Shown here: positions 16,045 through 24,769 of the stretch, piece after piece
Position numbering within the stretch: the stretch's first letter is position 1
Layout: each line of letters opens with the position of its first letter
NCBI GenBank assembly: GCA_964397295.1
Contig: CAYNJG010000090.1
Coordinates: 1-25,761, forward strand
DNA length: 25,761 nt
Direction: 5' to 3'
Origin: CAYNJG01 sp964397295
GTDB lineage: Bacteria > Planctomycetota > Planctomycetia > Pirellulales > Pirellulaceae
Notes under the pieces: model-generated
Told to the model about the DNA's origin: nothing
Databases searched by the model: none
Seen by the model: the letters and a program-made list of their open reading frames with translations, nothing else
Translations under genes and position numbers: made by a program

Positions 16045-16698
16045 TTGCAACTTTACTTGATACGCCACGCTCAATCGCAAAACAATGCGTTACCCGAATC
16101 GCAACGCGTCCCTGATCCGGGGATTACTGAGTTGGGCGTTCAGCAATCTCGAGCACTGGCAGAAAGATTGCGCGACGCGAAGATCGATGTACTGCTAACG
16201 AGCGCTTTTCGTCGTGCGTTGCAGACGACGCAATGCGTCGCGGAGGTTCGAGATCAACCGGTTTCGATCTGGACGGAACTTTTTGAACAAGGCGGTTGTT
16301 ACTCGGGACATGTCGACCTGCTAGGTGCTCCCGGCATGACGAGGGAGGAAATCGAATGCGATTTCCCAAACTTCTCCGTTCCCAACGATATAGACGAAGA
16401 CGGTTGGTGGCGAAGTAAACCGTACGAGTCGTGGGAAGCAGCAACTGACCGCGCGCAACGAATTACTCAACGTTTGAAAGCCGAATTCGGACACACCGAC
16501 CAGACGATTGCATGCGTTATCCATGCCGACTTCAAAGCACTACTGCTGACCGAAATGCTTGGCACCCGGCACCCGCAATGGACGGGCTACTACGATCTCT
16601 CGAACACTGGCGTCACGGTTTTGCGATTCGAAGCGGATCAGTTCGATGTAGAGATGCTCAACGATACATCGCATTTAACGGACGTCTTGCGAAGCTAG
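16045..16698 (+). CDS. histidine phosphatase (phosphoglycerate-mutase-like)
   Basis: 217 residues from a TTG at 16045-16047; LYLIRHAQSQNN follows directly, so the start cannot be much later. Arg7 and His8 form the RH motif whose histidine is phosphorylated in catalysis. Other family positions are the TSAFRRALQT segment (Arg56/57), Glu78, and His160 in CVIHADFKALL. The size fits the cytosolic branch-1 family (GpmB/CobC/SixA-like). Real substrates vary widely (phosphosugars, phosphoproteins, alpha-ribazole phosphate) and cannot be told here. It is divergent from the ceramidase-family gene with a 90-base gap and convergent with the XdhC-family gene (15 bases). Confidence 0.9.
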   Translation: MQLYLIRHAQSQNNALPESQRVPDPGITELGVQQSRALAERLRDAKIDVLLTSAFRRALQTTQCVAEVRDQPVSIWTELFEQGGCYSGHVDLLGAPGMTREEIECDFPNFSVPNDIDEDGWWRSKPYESWEAATDRAQRITQRLKAEFGHTDQTIACVIHADFKALLLTEMLGTRHPQWTGYYDLSNTGVTVLRFEADQFDVEMLNDTSHLTDVLRS

Positions 16699-16713
16699 TT
16701 TGTTAATTTCGAC

Positions 16714-17502
16714 TCATTCCTTTGAGCTTCGAAATTGCAGCATCTGTGCCACGATGCTAATCGCAATCTCCGCCGGTTGATTCGTACCGATCGGCAATCC
16801 AATCGGACAATGAAATGCGCCGATCGCTTCTTCCGGTAATCCGCAGGCAACCAAATCGCGAAGAAGTACCTTGCGTTTCGATCGACTACCAATCGCTCCG
16901 AGATATGCTGGCGTAAGTTTGCGACGAAAGATTTCTTCAAGGATTGGTAGATCCGTGTTGTGACCCATCGTCATGCAAACGACGAAATCCGACTCGCGTA
17001 GATCGGACACATGTTCAGCGGGCGAATTCGACTCGATCACTTTTAGGCGAGTATCGATTGGTAGTTTCTCGAGCCATTCCGAACGTCCGTCAATACAAGT
17101 GATGCGACAATCGAGCTGAAGCAAGCAGCTAACAAGCGCTTGAGCAACATGTCCTGCGCCGAAAACGACCACGTGCCAATCGTCGACGTTGTAGGCTTCA
17201 AAGAACAGTTTCACGACACCGCCACACGTCATGCCAACGTCGCGTTGTAGATTCCACTCGACGAACGTGCGGCACTCTAAACCCACCGCCGTCAACATTT
17301 GTTGGGCTTGCTCGATGGCTTTGAACTCAATGCGTCCGCCGCCGACCGTACCGAACGCAAGGCCCGATTCTGTCACGAGCATCTTCGTGCCCATGTCTTG
17401 GGGCGTGCTCCCAATTGCCTCGACCATCGTCACAGCAACAAACGGCTTTCCGGTCGCCACCAGTTTCGCGAGCTGTTCGATATAGGGCAAAGGATCTGAC
17501 AA
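16714..17502 (-). CDS. XdhC/CoxI-family protein
   Basis: 262 residues if translation starts at the TTG at 17500-17502, which has GGAG eight bases upstream and gives the usual XdhC N-terminus; the open frame extends to 17652 but would contain a good promoter and overlap the divergent gene. XdhC proteins load or protect molybdenum cofactor for xanthine dehydrogenase-type hydroxylases. Domains: XdhC/CoxI at about 8-75 with GSTP (31-34) and GTVGGG (51-56), MTCGG (91-95), then a C-terminal Rossmann domain with VVVFGAGHVA (111-120) and LGAIGSRSKR. No molybdenum hydroxylase subunits are in the window, so the partner enzyme must be encoded elsewhere. Confidence 0.9.
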   Translation of the reverse strand: MSDPLPYIEQLAKLVATGKPFVAVTMVEAIGSTPQDMGTKMLVTESGLAFGTVGGGRIEFKAIEQAQQMLTAVGLECRTFVEWNLQRDVGMTCGGVVKLFFEAYNVDDWHVVVFGAGHVAQALVSCLLQLDCRITCIDGRSEWLEKLPIDTRLKVIESNSPAEHVSDLRESDFVVCMTMGHNTDLPILEEIFRRKLTPAYLGAIGSRSKRKVLLRDLVACGLPEEAIGAFHCPIGLPIGTNQPAEIAISIVAQMLQFRSSKE

Positions 17503-17542
17503 CGCGTAAGCTCCGAAGAAGTTGCGGACTGTTTTGGCTCGA

Positions 17543-17572
17543 ATTATAGGGAAAAAAGGCCCCAGCTGTCGT
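17543..17572 (-). promoter_or_regulatory. sigma70-like promoter of the XdhC-family gene
   Basis: On the minus strand a perfect TATAAT (17543-17548) is preceded after 18 bases by ACGACA (17567-17572, four of six matches to TTGACA). Transcription would start about 35 bases before the TTG at 17502. This supports the short form of the protein. Confidence 0.5.
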
Positions 17573-17676
17573 TTTCGCTGGGTTTCGTGCAATATGTCGG
17601 CCAAAACAGAGAATAGGTAAATGGCGTGATTCACGAAAATCACGCTCGTCACTCAAATGCTCTCGGGATCTCCTTC

Positions 17677-18672
17677 ATGCATATGCGAAAACCACTCGCC
17701 CTATTTTGCGTCTCAGCACTCACTAGCTTTTTAGCACTTCAAGCGACCGACCTATTCGGCCAAGTTGCCACACCAGAGAAGAAATCTGATCGCAACGATT
17801 TTATTCGACTTACGCGAGACAACGCGAACGAGCCGGTTGCATTGCAAACGGCGATTCGATCGTACAAACCGCGTGAGGGGTTCAACTCACTTCGCGTAGA
17901 TCTGATTGGAGCTGTCCACGTCGGCGACAAAGAATACTACGAACTATTGAATAAACGATTCGAGGACTATGACGTAGTGCTCTATGAATTGGTAGCACCT
18001 AAAGGCACCGTTATTCCCAAGGGAGGCGGCGCGAAGAAACGCAGCAGCAATCCGATTTCGATGTTGCAAGGCATGACGAAAGACATGTTGAATCTCGCAT
18101 CCCAAATGGAGGAGGTGGACTATACGAAATCCAACTTCGTGCACGCCGATATGTCGCCGACCGAAATGACGGACGCGATGAAAAAACGCGGTGATACCCC
18201 GATGACCGTTGCCATGAGTGCGATGGCGGAAATGATGCGGCAGTCGAATTTGAAACAACAGCAAGCCGAAGCGTTGCCGGGCAACGAGCTTGCGGCGAAC
18301 CCTTTATCTTTGTTGTTCGACAAGCAACGTGATACCAAGATGAAATTGATGATGGCCGAGCAGTTTGCTGACCTTGGAACGGATGCGATGGGATCCACGA
18401 TTAACAAGTTACTCGTGGAAGACCGAAACGCTGCGGCAATGAAGGTCTTTCAAAAGGAACTCGCCAAAGGGCACAAACGCATTGGTATCTTCTACGGCGC
18501 CGCTCACCTGCCAGACTTCGAAGATCGACTCGAACAAGAATTCGACCTGGTCCGTGACAAAACAGATTGGTTGTCCGCTTGGGACTTGAAAAAGCCATCG
18601 AAGAATGAAGGCAAAGAAGACGATGCGTTGGATCGTCTGTTGAATACTTTACTTAATCCACGAGTTCAGTAG
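17677..18672 (+). CDS. secreted TraB/GumN/TIKI-like putative metalloprotease
   Basis: 331 residues from an ATG at 17677, with GGGA about nine bases upstream and another ATG two codons on. A signal peptide covers about 1-29. The mature protein shows the paired motifs of the TIKI/TraB/PrgY/GumN superfamily: GAVH at 78-81 followed by DVVLYEL with Glu104, the EDRN motif at 248-251, and a second GAAH at 274-277. In TIKI these residues hold a metal and cleave peptides. The central region (about 120-245) is Met- and Lys-rich and helical, longer than in minimal members. It is divergent from the XdhC gene and convergent with the DUF1501 gene (29 bases). Superfamily assignment is fairly sure; activity is inferred. 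Confidence 0.75.
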   Translation: MHMRKPLALFCVSALTSFLALQATDLFGQVATPEKKSDRNDFIRLTRDNANEPVALQTAIRSYKPREGFNSLRVDLIGAVHVGDKEYYELLNKRFEDYDVVLYELVAPKGTVIPKGGGAKKRSSNPISMLQGMTKDMLNLASQMEEVDYTKSNFVHADMSPTEMTDAMKKRGDTPMTVAMSAMAEMMRQSNLKQQQAEALPGNELAANPLSLLFDKQRDTKMKLMMAEQFADLGTDAMGSTINKLLVEDRNAAAMKVFQKELAKGHKRIGIFYGAAHLPDFEDRLEQEFDLVRDKTDWLSAWDLKKPSKNEGKEDDALDRLLNTLLNPRVQ

Positions 18673-18701
18673 AACGTTCGAGCCACCAGTAGAAAGTGCT
18701 C

Positions 18702-20123
18702 TTAAGCAACGATCTCGTTGAGCACGTTTCCATGGACGTCGGTCAGGCGTACATCCCGACCGGCGTAACGATAGGTGAGTCGTTCGTGATCGATGCCCAA
18801 CTGGTGTAGAACGGTGGCCCACATGTCATAGATCGTGCATTTGTTCTCGACGACGTGATAGCCAAGTTCGTCCGTTGCGCCGTAAACGGTGCCGCCCTTG
18901 ATACCTCCGCCAGCAAGGAAAACGCTGAAGCCGAACGGATTATGGTCGCGTCCGTTGCTACCTTGCGAGAAAGGCGTCCGACCGAATTCACCGGCCCAAA
19001 CGATCAGCGTTTCGTCGAGCAGTCCTCGGTTCTTTAGGTCTTGGATGAGTGCCGCGATTGGTTGGTCGATTTGATAGGCTTGCGCACCGTGACCTTTTTC
19101 CAGGTCGCCGTGTTGGTCCCACGGATTCGCGGCGCCTCCGGCGCCAATGCCTTTGGTGATGCAGCTAAGCTCGATGAAACGTACTCCGCGTTCAACAAGT
19201 CGACGCGCGAGCAAACACTGTCGCGCGTAGGCTGATCGGCGGTTTTCGTCATCATTCAAACCGTACATCTCTTTTGTTGCTTCTGTTTCATCCGAGAGAT
19301 CACAGACTTCCGGCACGGCCATCTGCATGCGATACGCTGTCTCGTAGTTTCGAATCGCAGCTTCAACATCGGCGTTGGCGACCTTCTGTGAAAAGCCCTT
19401 GTCGAGTTTGGCGATTAAGTCCAAGTGTTGTCGTTGTTCTTTGTCTCGGAAGCCGGCTTTGATGTCGCGGATGGCTGGATCAGAATCGGCTTTGATGATT
19501 GAACCTTGATGTTGCGCTGGCAAGAAACCACTGCTGTAAAGTCCAACGCCGCCATGTGGTGGAACCGCGCCGCCACTTTGCAGGACAACGAAGCCTGGCA
19601 AGTTTTCATTTTCTGTGCCGAGTCCGTAGGTGCTCCATGCGCCAGCGCTAGGATGTCCCATAAATGGAAAGCCCGTGTGCATCGCGTAGTTGCCCTGCGC
19701 GTGTTCGTTGACGGCGGTGGTCATTGACCGAACGACCGCGATCTCGTCAATCATCTCGCCTATCTTCGGGAACATCGAGCTAACTGGCGTCCCACTCTCG
19801 CCATAGTTCTTGTACTCAAACGGGCTGGCCATGATGTTGCCATTGTTGTTGAACTGTGTGCGTTCAACCTTCACTGGCATTGGTTTGCCGTGAAGTTCCT
19901 TGAGTTTGGGCTTCGGATCGAACGAATCGACTTGAGAAACGCCACCTGACATGTAGCAAAAGATCACATGCTTTGCTTTTGCCATGTGATGTAGCCCGCC
20001 GTTAAGGTTCGTTGCGGACTTCGCAACAGCATCGCGGGTCATCATGGCCGAAAGTGACATCATGCCGAATCCGGTAGATACTCGGTTCAGCATATCACGT
20101 CGTGTAAACATAGAAGTCACCAT
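18702..20123 (-). CDS. DUF1501 exported protein
   Basis: 473 residues. The start ATG shares one base with the stop of the preceding giant gene (TAATG), a classic coupling overlap. The N-terminus FTRRDMLNRVSTGFGMMSL has a twin-arginine (Arg8-Arg9) signal, so folded export by Tat is likely. DUF1501 belongs to the alkaline-phosphatase-like fold; family signatures seen are FCYMSGGVSQVDSFDPKP near residue 56, EFGRTP at 379-384 and GRDHNP at 391-396. In planctomycetes it is almost always encoded beside a PSCyt1/DUF1549/DUF1553 protein, as here, and the pair is thought to act on extracellular organic material. Enzyme activity has not been established. Confidence 0.95.
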   Translation of the reverse strand: MVTSMFTRRDMLNRVSTGFGMMSLSAMMTRDAVAKSATNLNGGLHHMAKAKHVIFCYMSGGVSQVDSFDPKPKLKELHGKPMPVKVERTQFNNNGNIMASPFEYKNYGESGTPVSSMFPKIGEMIDEIAVVRSMTTAVNEHAQGNYAMHTGFPFMGHPSAGAWSTYGLGTENENLPGFVVLQSGGAVPPHGGVGLYSSGFLPAQHQGSIIKADSDPAIRDIKAGFRDKEQRQHLDLIAKLDKGFSQKVANADVEAAIRNYETAYRMQMAVPEVCDLSDETEATKEMYGLNDDENRRSAYARQCLLARRLVERGVRFIELSCITKGIGAGGAANPWDQHGDLEKGHGAQAYQIDQPIAALIQDLKNRGLLDETLIVWAGEFGRTPFSQGSNGRDHNPFGFSVFLAGGGIKGGTVYGATDELGYHVVENKCTIYDMWATVLHQLGIDHERLTYRYAGRDVRLTDVHGNVLNEIVA

Positions 20124-23100
20124 TACTTCAAGTAAATGAGCTCTTTTGAATTAAATAACGCGTGACCAACTCGAGCCCACAGTTCATCTTGGCTGATAGG
20201 CTCGCCCAAATTGTCGCGTTGGTTTTCTAGGTTCGCAGTTTCTTTTCGCAAAGCAAACACTTTCTCGCGGTCAGCTTCGGATAGCTGGCCCAAGACTTCT
20301 TTGTCGCTGACGAAGACGCCGCCTTTTGATAGTGCCAATATTTCATCGCTAGATAGTGCTCGGTCAAACAGTTGCGCAGCAAAAATTCTTCCCTTTAACG
20401 AACGACTATCAGCCGCTTCGCCATGTCGGATTCCCAGCACGACGTGGGCTTCACCCTTCTTGTATTTGTTCAGGCCACTCTTGCGAATCGGTTTTCCGTA
20501 CGTTTTACCGTTTCGATAACCTCGAATCGTACCGTCCGCGTCGTAAGCGATCGCCATGTGAACGGGTTCTTCTTTCGCTTGCTTTTCCTGCTCGCCGTTG
20601 AAATCATCGGTACGTCTGAAGCCATCCGAACCCGCCATCCAGTGTCCTTTCTTTCGTTCGGCAAACACGATCGAATCGAAAACGCCGCCGCCCAAGGTTT
20701 GGATGGTCATGGCTCCGCCACCTTGCTGTTGCAGATTGCTTAACTGGACGGTAGCGACGAGTGTTTTCTCACCAAGATCGCGATCGATTGGTGGCGTTGC
20801 GAGGAACCCGCCATCAACGACTAGCGCGGCGTCTTGGAGTTTGGCGTTGCCTTTGAGCGTCCCGTTAAGATCGCCGATAGAGTCCGAGAGACCGTTTTCA
20901 AAATCCCAGGCTGCAATCGGTGCGAGGCTTTCCGTTTTTTTGCCGTTTGATTTTTCCTGTAGCAACTTCTCCCGAACTGGCGTGATCATGTCTGCAAGCT
21001 GTTTTCGATTCGTTTCGAGTTTAGCAGTGAGTTCTTTGGCCTTGCTTTCGAATTCGATTGCCTGTTGTTGCAGTTGCCCAGCATACTCGGCGAAAGCGGT
21101 TTCTTCTTCCGAGGTTGGTTGGCGTCCAATTGCAGTCTCGAACATTTCCGCTATTCGTTTGCTGGCATCAAGCTGCTTGTTGTTCCTAGACCAAACGCGA
21201 GCTGTTTCCATCACAAATGGAGAATTCAACATCGTCAAAGACTGAGCCGGCACGTTTGTTTGGCTACGACGACCAGTTGTGGAGAATGGAATCGGCGAGT
21301 TGAATGTTTCGAGGAACTGATCCATCGAGTTTCGACGACTGCGAACATAGATTGCACGACGCGGTGTGTCTCCGTTGGCGTTAAAGCCGGGTCCATACAT
21401 TGCGTCGTCCATCTGTCCGGAGACAAAGATCAACGTATCGCGAATTGATTCGGCATCTAACCGCCGGACGTTCGCGTGCGAAAGCAAACGATTTGTTGGA
21501 TCAATATCGGTTGCTTTGTCGCTGGCGGTTGATGCTCGTTGGAAAGACTCGGAAGTCACGAGTAGTCTAACTGTATCTTTGATCGACCAACCGCCTTTCG
21601 TGAAACGCGTAGCGAGATAGTCCAGCAGTTTGCTGTGGGAAGGACGCTCGCCGAGCTGACCGAAATTGTCTGGCGTGGCAACGATGCCTTGTCCGAATAC
21701 ATAGTGCCAAATTCGATTCACCATGACCCGCGAGACCAACGGATTGTCAGGGGCGACGAGATTGTCCGCGAGTTCAAGCCGACCGCTTTGTTTGGCTTCG
21801 AATGGCTCTGGGTTGATTGCTTCTAGGAATCGGCGTGGAATCGCATCGCTGGGCTTACGATGGTCGCCTCTTTCCAAGAGCGGTTGATCAAATATGTCGG
21901 CTTCTTGCAGGCCCGGTACGCGCGTTGGCGTTGGAATGTCGTTCTCGAGTTTGCGATATTTTTCGACGAGATTCTTGGCGGTTCCCAGCGTTTCCACTTC
22001 GTTGTTTAACAAGCCTTCAAGAATACACTCGTGAAGCAAATTCGACTGCGCGTCGGAAATTGAATCTGATTTCCAAGCTTCAAGTGCTTCTTCAATAGTA
22101 GCAACGTAAGCGTTGGCAACTTCTTCGGCAGACGTTGGATCTGTTTCGGTAGCAAAAAGCGGTGCGACAAACTGTCGATCGTTTGAGACGGGTTTAGGAT
22201 CGTCTACGCCGCGAACGAAGACTTCGCGGACGCTAAACCAACTTCGTTCGGCACCTCGCGTTTGCAACGGCGCATCGCGTGCGGTGTTGACCTCGAGGTG
22301 GACGTAATCGCCGTTCCAGTACTTCAAATTGTATTCTTGTAGGAACCAGCGATTGTTGTTGATATCTCGAATCGGATAAACGGTTCCATTTCGAGGATAG
22401 TGTTCGACGGAATAGCGGCTCATTGATTGTCCGCCGCCGGTTAGCTCGAACCAGAGTTTGTATTCACCATCCAGATTGAATCGTGGTGAGCTAAGAAACG
22501 CTCGGTGTTTCGAAGACAGCGTGTTTGCGTGGACTCCGCTTGGCAGAATTGCTGCGATCGCGCGATCAGCCGAATCGATTCGGAAGTCGCCTGCTTTGCT
22601 GGGCGCATCGGGTAGTCCGTTTCCGTCTCGGAACCATGACTCATAGTCTTCGGCGTTCGTCAGATCCCAGTGCCAACGGTTCTCGTGTGCTCGATCTTCA
22701 GTGACCTTCGCTTGATGTTGCTTCCAATCGGTGCGGAGTTGTTTCCACGTAGATTCTACGGTCACGTCTTTTTCTGTCGTTCTTCGTTCGATTTCCGACA
22801 GCAGGTAGAAGAGCTGATTGGGATTCTTGTGTTTCGACCGCTTTTCTTTCCACTCACCGTCGGCGAGCAACTTTTCTTTGACCGAGCTCAAATCGTTTTG
22901 CCAGTGATCCGCAACTGCGACACGTATTTCGTTTTTCAGATCGGAAAGTTCTTGTTTGTGTTGAACTTGCTTGTCCATGACGTTGATATCGCGCAATGTT
23001 GGTCGACAGGAAGCCAGTACGCCGAACAAAGCGTAGTAGTCTGCCTGACTGATCGCATCGAATTTGTGATCATGGCAACGAGCACATGAAACTGTCATCC

Positions 23101-24151
23101 CCAGAAACGCTTTGCTGAATACGTTGATTTGGTCGTCCGTAAAGCGAACTTTTTCGTCGAGCGCATCCGTAGGTGCAAAACCGTGGAAGACGAGGCGCCA
23201 ATGAGCTGGGCCGATGAGCGACTCGTTGATTCCCAGTTCTTCGTTGATGCGAGGGTTGTCGATCAAATCGCCTGCCACGTGCTCGCGCAGCAGTTGGTCG
23301 TACGGCACGTCTTGGTTGAACGCACGAATAAGGTAGTCGCGATAGCGATAGATTTCAGGTATTGCAGGATCGCCTTCGGACCCATGCGAGTCGGCGTATC
23401 GCACCACGTCCATCCAGTGCCTTGCCCATCGTTCGCCGAACCGATCAGAGCTCAGCATGTCGTCCACGATTGTTTCGTATGCATCGTCCCGTTTGTCGTT
23501 CACGAATGCTTGAACTTGTTCGGCTGTTGGCGGCAAACCAAGCAGCACATACGACAATCGACGTATGAGAGTTTGGCGATCGGCTTTTTCGGCCGGTTTG
23601 AGTCCCACTTCTTTATGTTTCTCTGCGAGGAAGCGATCGACGGGATGCTTGACTCCCTCAATTGTTGGCGGGTCCATCGATTGAACGGGTTGCAAGCTCC
23701 ACCACTTTTTTCGTTTGGCGAGCGTGGATTCCCAAGATGTCGCTTTTTCAAGCTCTTCTTTCGTGGGTGGATCGTCGCGAGGATCCGCAGCACCCATCGC
23801 AATCCATCGTTCGAAATTCGCGATCGTTTCTTCGTCGAGCTTGCCGCTGTCTTCCGGCATTTCCAAATCGTCGATTTCGTGCCGAATGACTTTCAGTAGC
23901 ACACTCTCGTCTGGCTTGTTGGGAACGACAACTTGCCCATGCTCAGTCTCGCTGCGGATGCCCTCGCGGAAATCGACGGCTAGCCCAGCTTCATCGTTGT
24001 CGATGCTGTTGTGGCACTTGTAGCACTTTTCAACGAGTACCGGTCGAATGTGTTGTTCGAAGAACTCGGTCTGTTCAGGCGCAGACTGGGCGAACGCAAA
24101 TGGCAAGCCAACGAAGCAGATGAGGACTGATAGAAACGAATTTCGTACCAT
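20123..24151 (-). CDS. giant PSCyt1-DUF1549-DUF1553 protein with two extra beta domains
   Basis: 1342 residues with a signal peptide (1-22). Order: planctomycete cytochrome-like domain (about 34-122) with heme-type Cys43-x-x-Cys46-His47 and a possible distal Met98; DUF1549 (about 172-385) with a second CxxCH at 356-360; a long insertion (about 390-760) with a helical, lysine-rich part and a beta-rich part near 500-650; DUF1553 (about 765-1030 and 1318-1342); and, inside DUF1553, a coiled-coil and LamG/concanavalin-like block (about 1031-1317) starting AAWDFENGL. The protein ends with ALFNSKELIYLK, the normal DUF1553 terminus. Such proteins are common in Pirellulaceae, probably exported and involved in degrading or oxidising polymers. 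It overlaps the DUF1501 gene by one base. Confidence 0.95.
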   Translation of the reverse strand: MVRNSFLSVLICFVGLPFAFAQSAPEQTEFFEQHIRPVLVEKCYKCHNSIDNDEAGLAVDFREGIRSETEHGQVVVPNKPDESVLLKVIRHEIDDLEMPEDSGKLDEETIANFERWIAMGAADPRDDPPTKEELEKATSWESTLAKRKKWWSLQPVQSMDPPTIEGVKHPVDRFLAEKHKEVGLKPAEKADRQTLIRRLSYVLLGLPPTAEQVQAFVNDKRDDAYETIVDDMLSSDRFGERWARHWMDVVRYADSHGSEGDPAIPEIYRYRDYLIRAFNQDVPYDQLLREHVAGDLIDNPRINEELGINESLIGPAHWRLVFHGFAPTDALDEKVRFTDDQINVFSKAFLGMTVSCARCHDHKFDAISQADYYALFGVLASCRPTLRDINVMDKQVQHKQELSDLKNEIRVAVADHWQNDLSSVKEKLLADGEWKEKRSKHKNPNQLFYLLSEIERRTTEKDVTVESTWKQLRTDWKQHQAKVTEDRAHENRWHWDLTNAEDYESWFRDGNGLPDAPSKAGDFRIDSADRAIAAILPSGVHANTLSSKHRAFLSSPRFNLDGEYKLWFELTGGGQSMSRYSVEHYPRNGTVYPIRDINNNRWFLQEYNLKYWNGDYVHLEVNTARDAPLQTRGAERSWFSVREVFVRGVDDPKPVSNDRQFVAPLFATETDPTSAEEVANAYVATIEEALEAWKSDSISDAQSNLLHECILEGLLNNEVETLGTAKNLVEKYRKLENDIPTPTRVPGLQEADIFDQPLLERGDHRKPSDAIPRRFLEAINPEPFEAKQSGRLELADNLVAPDNPLVSRVMVNRIWHYVFGQGIVATPDNFGQLGERPSHSKLLDYLATRFTKGGWSIKDTVRLLVTSESFQRASTASDKATDIDPTNRLLSHANVRRLDAESIRDTLIFVSGQMDDAMYGPGFNANGDTPRRAIYVRSRRNSMDQFLETFNSPIPFSTTGRRSQTNVPAQSLTMLNSPFVMETARVWSRNNKQLDASKRIAEMFETAIGRQPTSEEETAFAEYAGQLQQQAIEFESKAKELTAKLETNRKQLADMITPVREKLLQEKSNGKKTESLAPIAAWDFENGLSDSIGDLNGTLKGNAKLQDAALVVDGGFLATPPIDRDLGEKTLVATVQLSNLQQQGGGAMTIQTLGGGVFDSIVFAERKKGHWMAGSDGFRRTDDFNGEQEKQAKEEPVHMAIAYDADGTIRGYRNGKTYGKPIRKSGLNKYKKGEAHVVLGIRHGEAADSRSLKGRIFAAQLFDRALSSDEILALSKGGVFVSDKEVLGQLSEADREKVFALRKETANLENQRDNLGEPISQDELWARVGHALFNSKELIYLK

Positions 24152-24244
24152 GATGTGGTATCCCGGGCACGGTCGAGGTAGGAAGGAAGGTAACCGCGAC
24201 TAATAGGATACCGCGAGCAAAGTCCAAACGGAAATCTGCCTACA

Positions 24245-24257
24245 ATTCGTAACGAAT
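24245..24257. promoter_or_regulatory. 13-bp palindrome upstream of the PSD1 operon
   Basis: ATTCGT and ACGAAT flank one base, a perfect dyad, about 95 bases upstream of the giant gene and directly after the stop of the gene ending at 24260. It may be an operator for the PSD1-DUF1501 unit. Confidence 0.3.
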
Positions 24258-24259
24258 GG

Positions 24260-24763
24260 TCAGTTTCCTTGGATTGGCCGTTTCTTGCCGAGTCCCGGAT
24301 GCATTGCCAAATTCAACTTAGCGTCGTGTTCGGATAGCCATTCTGCTACCTGGACTACGACGTTTGCATTGACAGGAAATTCATTGACATCTGCGATCAA
24401 TTGCGACTTCACAATATGTCGAACTTCGTCCATCCAACTCGAAGCGACGGATAAGAACTCTTGCGACTCCTCGTCGCTAAGCGGCGTGCGCCCCAGGCGA
24501 ATCCTGCCTTCGGACTTTTGTAGCCAGTGAAGTTTGTGCTTGTAGCAGGCCAACATTTGGTTTTTCCAAAACGCACGACGTAGCTCGCCGTCCACGTTGA
24601 ATTGCAAAACATCGGCCTGCTTCCAGTAAAGGCTAAACGCACCGCATTCTCGGAAGCCGCAGAATACGGGTTCTTCTCGCTCGGCAATCGTGAACTCCAC
24701 GCGCCGTACATAGCCCGTTGCTTCACGCATTAGGTCTTCGCGGTCGTGTGAGTCTTTGGCCAC
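24260..24763 (-). CDS. small hypothetical protein co-transcribed with FAH-family gene
   Basis: 167 residues from a GTG start, with AAGGG about eight bases upstream lying in the end of the preceding gene; the two are separated by six bases. The sequence is soluble, without signal peptide or membrane helix. It has a beta-like N-terminal part (YVRRVEFTI, VFCGFRECGAFSLYW, VLQFNVDGELRRAFW) and a helical C-terminal part ending in Lys/Gly. I recognise no family or catalytic motif. Tight spacing says it is made together with the fumarylacetoacetate-hydrolase-family enzyme, but its role is unknown. Confidence 0.8.
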   Translation of the reverse strand: MAKDSHDREDLMREATGYVRRVEFTIAEREEPVFCGFRECGAFSLYWKQADVLQFNVDGELRRAFWKNQMLACYKHKLHWLQKSEGRIRLGRTPLSDEESQEFLSVASSWMDEVRHIVKSQLIADVNEFPVNANVVVQVAEWLSEHDAKLNLAMHPGLGKKRPIQGN

Positions 24764-24769
24764 GACTCG

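Noticed and set aside
15955..16080. N-terminal extension of the ceramidase-family gene
   Set aside because: It would put 42 residues before a clear signal peptide and overlap the histidine phosphatase start.
17503..17652. N-terminal extension of the XdhC-family gene
   Set aside because: It contains a good -10 sequence and would overlap the upstream region of the divergent gene; family alignment favours the TTG at 17502.
23129..23899. 256-codon plus-strand frame
   Set aside because: Antisense shadow of the DUF1549 part of the giant gene; Cys/Phe/Val-rich product without any motif.
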